Below, piece by piece: positions 62,073 through 64,000 of a DNA stretch of 64,000 bases; the stretch's first letter is position 1, and each line of letters begins with the position of its first letter. Both the position numbers and the translations under genes were made by a program. The stretch is from Eubacterium sp. ER2 (lineage in GTDB: Bacteria; Bacillota; Clostridia; Lachnospirales; Lachnospiraceae). The notes beneath the pieces are model-generated. The model had not been told where the DNA came from, did not search any database, and was given only the letters and a program-made list of their open reading frames with translations. Where the stretch lies: contig NZ_JPJE01000006.1 of assembly GCF_000765215.1 (NCBI RefSeq), positions 93,959 to 157,958 on the forward strand, read 5' to 3'.

Positions 62073-63032
62073 GTGTTTGATTTCAATAAACCGAATATCG
62101 AAATTACAGAAATGTCAGAAGATAAGAGATATGGAAGATTTGTAGTAGAGCCTCTTGAGAGAGGCTACGGTACAACACTTGGAAATTCTCTTAGAAGGAT
62201 CATGCTCTCATCTCTTCCCGGAGCTGCCATCAGCCAGGTGAAGATCGACGGTGTGCTGCATGAATTCAGTTCTATCCCGGGTGTGAAGGAAGATGTGACA
62301 GAGATCATCATGAATTTGAAATCTCTGGCTATTAAAAATACATCTGAGACAGACGAACCAAAGACAGCCTACATTGAGTTTGAAGGTGAGGGTGTCGTAA
62401 CTGGTGCTGATATACAGGCGGACTCAGACATTGAGATCATGAATCCGGAGACTGTCATCGCCACTTTGAACGGCGGCGCGGACAGCAAGCTTTACATGGA
62501 ACTGACTATCACAAAGGGCAGAGGATATGTAAGTTCAGATAAGAACAAGAATGAGGATCTTCCCATTGCGGTTATTCCCATTGACTCTATCTACACACCT
62601 GTTGAGAGAGTGAACCTTACGGTTGAGAATACCCGTGTGGGCCAGATCACAGATTTTGACAAATTGACACTTGATGTGTGGACAAACGGCACACTTCATC
62701 CGGACGAGGCAGTCAGCCTTGCCGCAAAGGTTCTCAGCGAGCACCTGAAGCTGTTTATCGATCTCTCTGAGGTGGCACAGGCCGCTGAGGTCATGATCGA
62801 GAAGGAGGATGACGAGAAGGAGAAGGTTCTCGAGATGAGCATTGACGAGCTCGAGCTCTCCGTGCGCTCCTACAACTGTCTGAAGCGCGCCGGCATCAAC
62901 ACAGTGGAAGAGTTGACAAACCGCACACCTGAGGACATGATGAAGGTCCGCAACCTGGGACGCAAATCCCTGGAGGAAGTGCTGGCAAAATTAAAAGAAC
63001 TCGGCTTAGAGCTGAGCCAGGGCGAGGAGTAA
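62073..63032 (+). CDS. rpoA: DNA-directed RNA polymerase subunit alpha
   Basis: A 319-residue subunit. The N-terminal assembly domain has [32 protein letters not shown]; the C-terminal domain contacting UP elements and activators is [47 protein letters not shown] start at 62073 after AAGGAGGG. Confidence 0.98.
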   Translation: MFDFNKPNIEITEMSEDKRYGRFVVEPLERGYGTTLGNSLRRIMLSSLPGAAISQVKIDGVLHEFSSIPGVKEDVTEIIMNLKSLAIKNTSETDEPKTAYIEFEGEGVVTGADIQADSDIEIMNPETVIATLNGGADSKLYMELTITKGRGYVSSDKNKNEDLPIAVIPIDSIYTPVERVNLTVENTRVGQITDFDKLTLDVWTNGTLHPDEAVSLAAKVLSEHLKLFIDLSEVAQAAEVMIEKEDDEKEKVLEMSIDELELSVRSYNCLKRAGINTVEELTNRTPEDMMKVRNLGRKSLEEVLAKLKELGLELSQGEE

Positions 63033-63318
63033 AACGACGAGCCCTGGCGATACTGATCGAGCGTAAGCTCGAGCAGGTTCCGCTAAAAGCAGGGAGAGGA
63101 GTAAGGTGTGAGCACTTAGCGAGAGTGAGCCGTCAGGCGACGCTCGAGTTCTAGTTCGAAGAACTAGCTCTTTAATCCCCGTTAGATATGTGTTATATGT
63201 CATATATAACCACAACCCACGCCCAGCCGCCAGTAAGCCCAAAGATGCGTGGCGGCGGCATTTGGCTAGTAAGCCCGAAGATGCATAACCAGATGTTAAA
63301 TATTGGAGGAGAAGAAAA
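63033..63318. repeat. Repeat-rich gap between rpoA and rplQ
   Basis: It includes GCCAGGGC/GCCCTGGC across the rpoA stop (63016-63048), TCGAGC-GTAA-GCTCGA with a GNRA-type loop (63057-63072), a CACTTAGC unit with inner GAGCCGTCAGGCGACGCTC (63113-63139) and CTAGTTC-GAA-GAACTAG (63141-63157). A direct repeat AAGCCC.AAGATGC occurs at about 63236 and 63270. No gene. Confidence 0.7.
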
Positions 63319-63855
63319 ATGGCAAAATATAGAAAACTTGGCAGAACATCAAGCCAGAGAAAAGCATTACTGAGAAACCAGGTGACAGCTCTCTTAAACA
63401 ACGGCAAGATCCGTACAACAGAGGCAAAGGCTAAAGAGATCCGCAAGATCGCAGAGGGCCTGATCGCTATGGCAGTAAAGGAGAAGGACAACTTCGAGGA
63501 GGTTACTGTTAAGGCCAAGGTTGCCCGCAAGGACAAAGACGGCAAGAGAGTAAAGGAAGTTGTAGACGGAAAGAAAGTGACAGTATATGACGAAGTAGAG
63601 AAGAAGATCAAGAAGGATATGCCTTCCAGACTTCACGCAAGACGTCAGATGCTGAAGGTTCTGTGCCCTGTGACAGAGGTTCCGAAGACAGCAGCCGGAA
63701 GAAAGAAAAATACAAAAGAGATCGATATGGTAGCGAAGCTGTTCGACGAGATCGCGCCGAAGTATGCAGACCGCAACGGTGGTTACACAAGAATCATCAA
63801 GATTGGTCAGCGTAAAGGTGACGCTGCTATGGAGGTTCTGATCGAGCTCGTATAA
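63319..63855 (+). CDS. rplQ: 50S ribosomal protein L17 (extended form)
   Basis: A 178-residue protein. The core is [46 protein letters not shown] and the end [25 protein letters not shown]. It is about 50-60 residues longer than the usual bacterial L17 because of a charged insert (about residues 65-110, [27 protein letters not shown]). AGGAG upstream. Last gene of the cluster. Confidence 0.97.
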   Translation: MAKYRKLGRTSSQRKALLRNQVTALLNNGKIRTTEAKAKEIRKIAEGLIAMAVKEKDNFEEVTVKAKVARKDKDGKRVKEVVDGKKVTVYDEVEKKIKKDMPSRLHARRQMLKVLCPVTEVPKTAAGRKKNTKEIDMVAKLFDEIAPKYADRNGGYTRIIKIGQRKGDAAMEVLIELV

Positions 63856-63889
63856 GAGATTGATCGGAAAATCATTAGACAGGTATTAA

Positions 63890-63914
63890 AAAAGAGTTCC
63901 AGTGGAACTCTTTT
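63890..63914 (+). terminator. Terminator of the ribosomal protein cluster
   Basis: AAAAGAGTTCC/GGAACTCTTTT, a perfect 11-bp stem with loop AGT, ending in TTTTC, 34 bases after the rplQ stop. Confidence 0.88.
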
Positions 63915-63930
63915 CAGACTGTAGACAAAG

Positions 63931-63955
63931 TCCCCGGTTTACCCCGGGGCTTTTC
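63931..63955 (+). terminator. Second terminator hairpin
   Basis: CCCCGG/CCGGGG with a short T/A/C loop, then CTTTTCTATTG. It backs up the hairpin at 63890. The remaining bases to 64000 show no gene start. Confidence 0.7.
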
Positions 63956-64000
63956 TATTGTAGTTATCAACATTTCAATGATCCTTCCGGTTTTTATCAA

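Overview
The window is chromosomal DNA from an anaerobic, moderately GC-rich Firmicute, most likely a gut Lachnospiraceae/Clostridium-cluster species. The evidence is a Stickland D-proline reductase locus with a selenocysteine-containing PrdB, a full set of selenium genes with tRNA-Sec, Firmicute-style Shine-Dalgarno sites, a CIRCE-controlled Hsp20, an adenylate kinase with a four-cysteine LID, and an S10-spc-alpha ribosomal cluster with the Gram-positive gene order. The species cannot be fixed from the sequence alone.

Layout. (1) 1-3154: the end of an ECF sigma factor gene, a membrane protein and an ABC exporter, in one operon. (2) 3189-9543: an AraC regulator divergent from a five-gene sugar or polyol degradation operon (dehydrogenase, two TIM-barrel isomerase-type enzymes, class II aldolase, PfkB kinase). 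(3) 9564-14051: a VanRS-like two-component system and a pair of bacterial PH-domain membrane proteins. (4) 14149-21223: an orphan copy of the PrdA N-terminal domain, CIRCE-controlled hsp20, a zinc-ribbon/YARHG membrane protein, a YczE-type membrane protein, two small proteins, a HAD phosphatase, nagB, a CBM9-like protein and an rRNA-type methyltransferase. (5) 21435-32918: selenium assimilation and Sec incorporation: yedF, selD (itself Sec-containing), selA, selB and a LysR regulator; then, after a cell-wall LRR protein on the other strand, a cysteine-desulfurase-like enzyme, a YedE transporter, a TusA-like protein and a DUF3343 protein. (6) 33014-41244: TetR regulator, proline racemase (prdF), tRNA-Sec (selC), prdC, prdA, a small conserved protein, Sec-containing prdB, prdD and prdE. 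(7) 41728-46063: a YcxB-like protein, a TSUP permease, an NSS-family Na+ symporter and a LysR regulator. (8) 46194-63914: the S10-spc-alpha ribosomal protein cluster with secY, adk, map, infA and rpoA.

How the parts fit. Blocks 5 and 6 form one functional unit. YedE, the TusA-like protein, DUF3343, YedF and the desulfurase-like enzyme probably bring in and hand over reduced selenium. SelD makes selenophosphate, SelA charges tRNA-Sec, and SelB reads the UGA codons of selD and prdB. PrdF makes D-proline, which the PrdA/PrdB reductase reduces with electrons probably passed through PrdC.

Most interesting signals. The PrdD/PrdE gene boundary coincides with the PrdA self-cleavage bond, and an orphan gene 22 kb away supplies the missing PrdA N-terminal domain, so the genome carries a complete PrdA-like protein in three separate pieces. 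A family of repeated, hairpin-forming elements with compensatory base changes sits in gaps of the ribosomal protein cluster. A 13-bp tetO-core palindrome lies in the promoter of the selenium operon. A start-stop mini-ORF and a terminator precede the NSS symporter gene.
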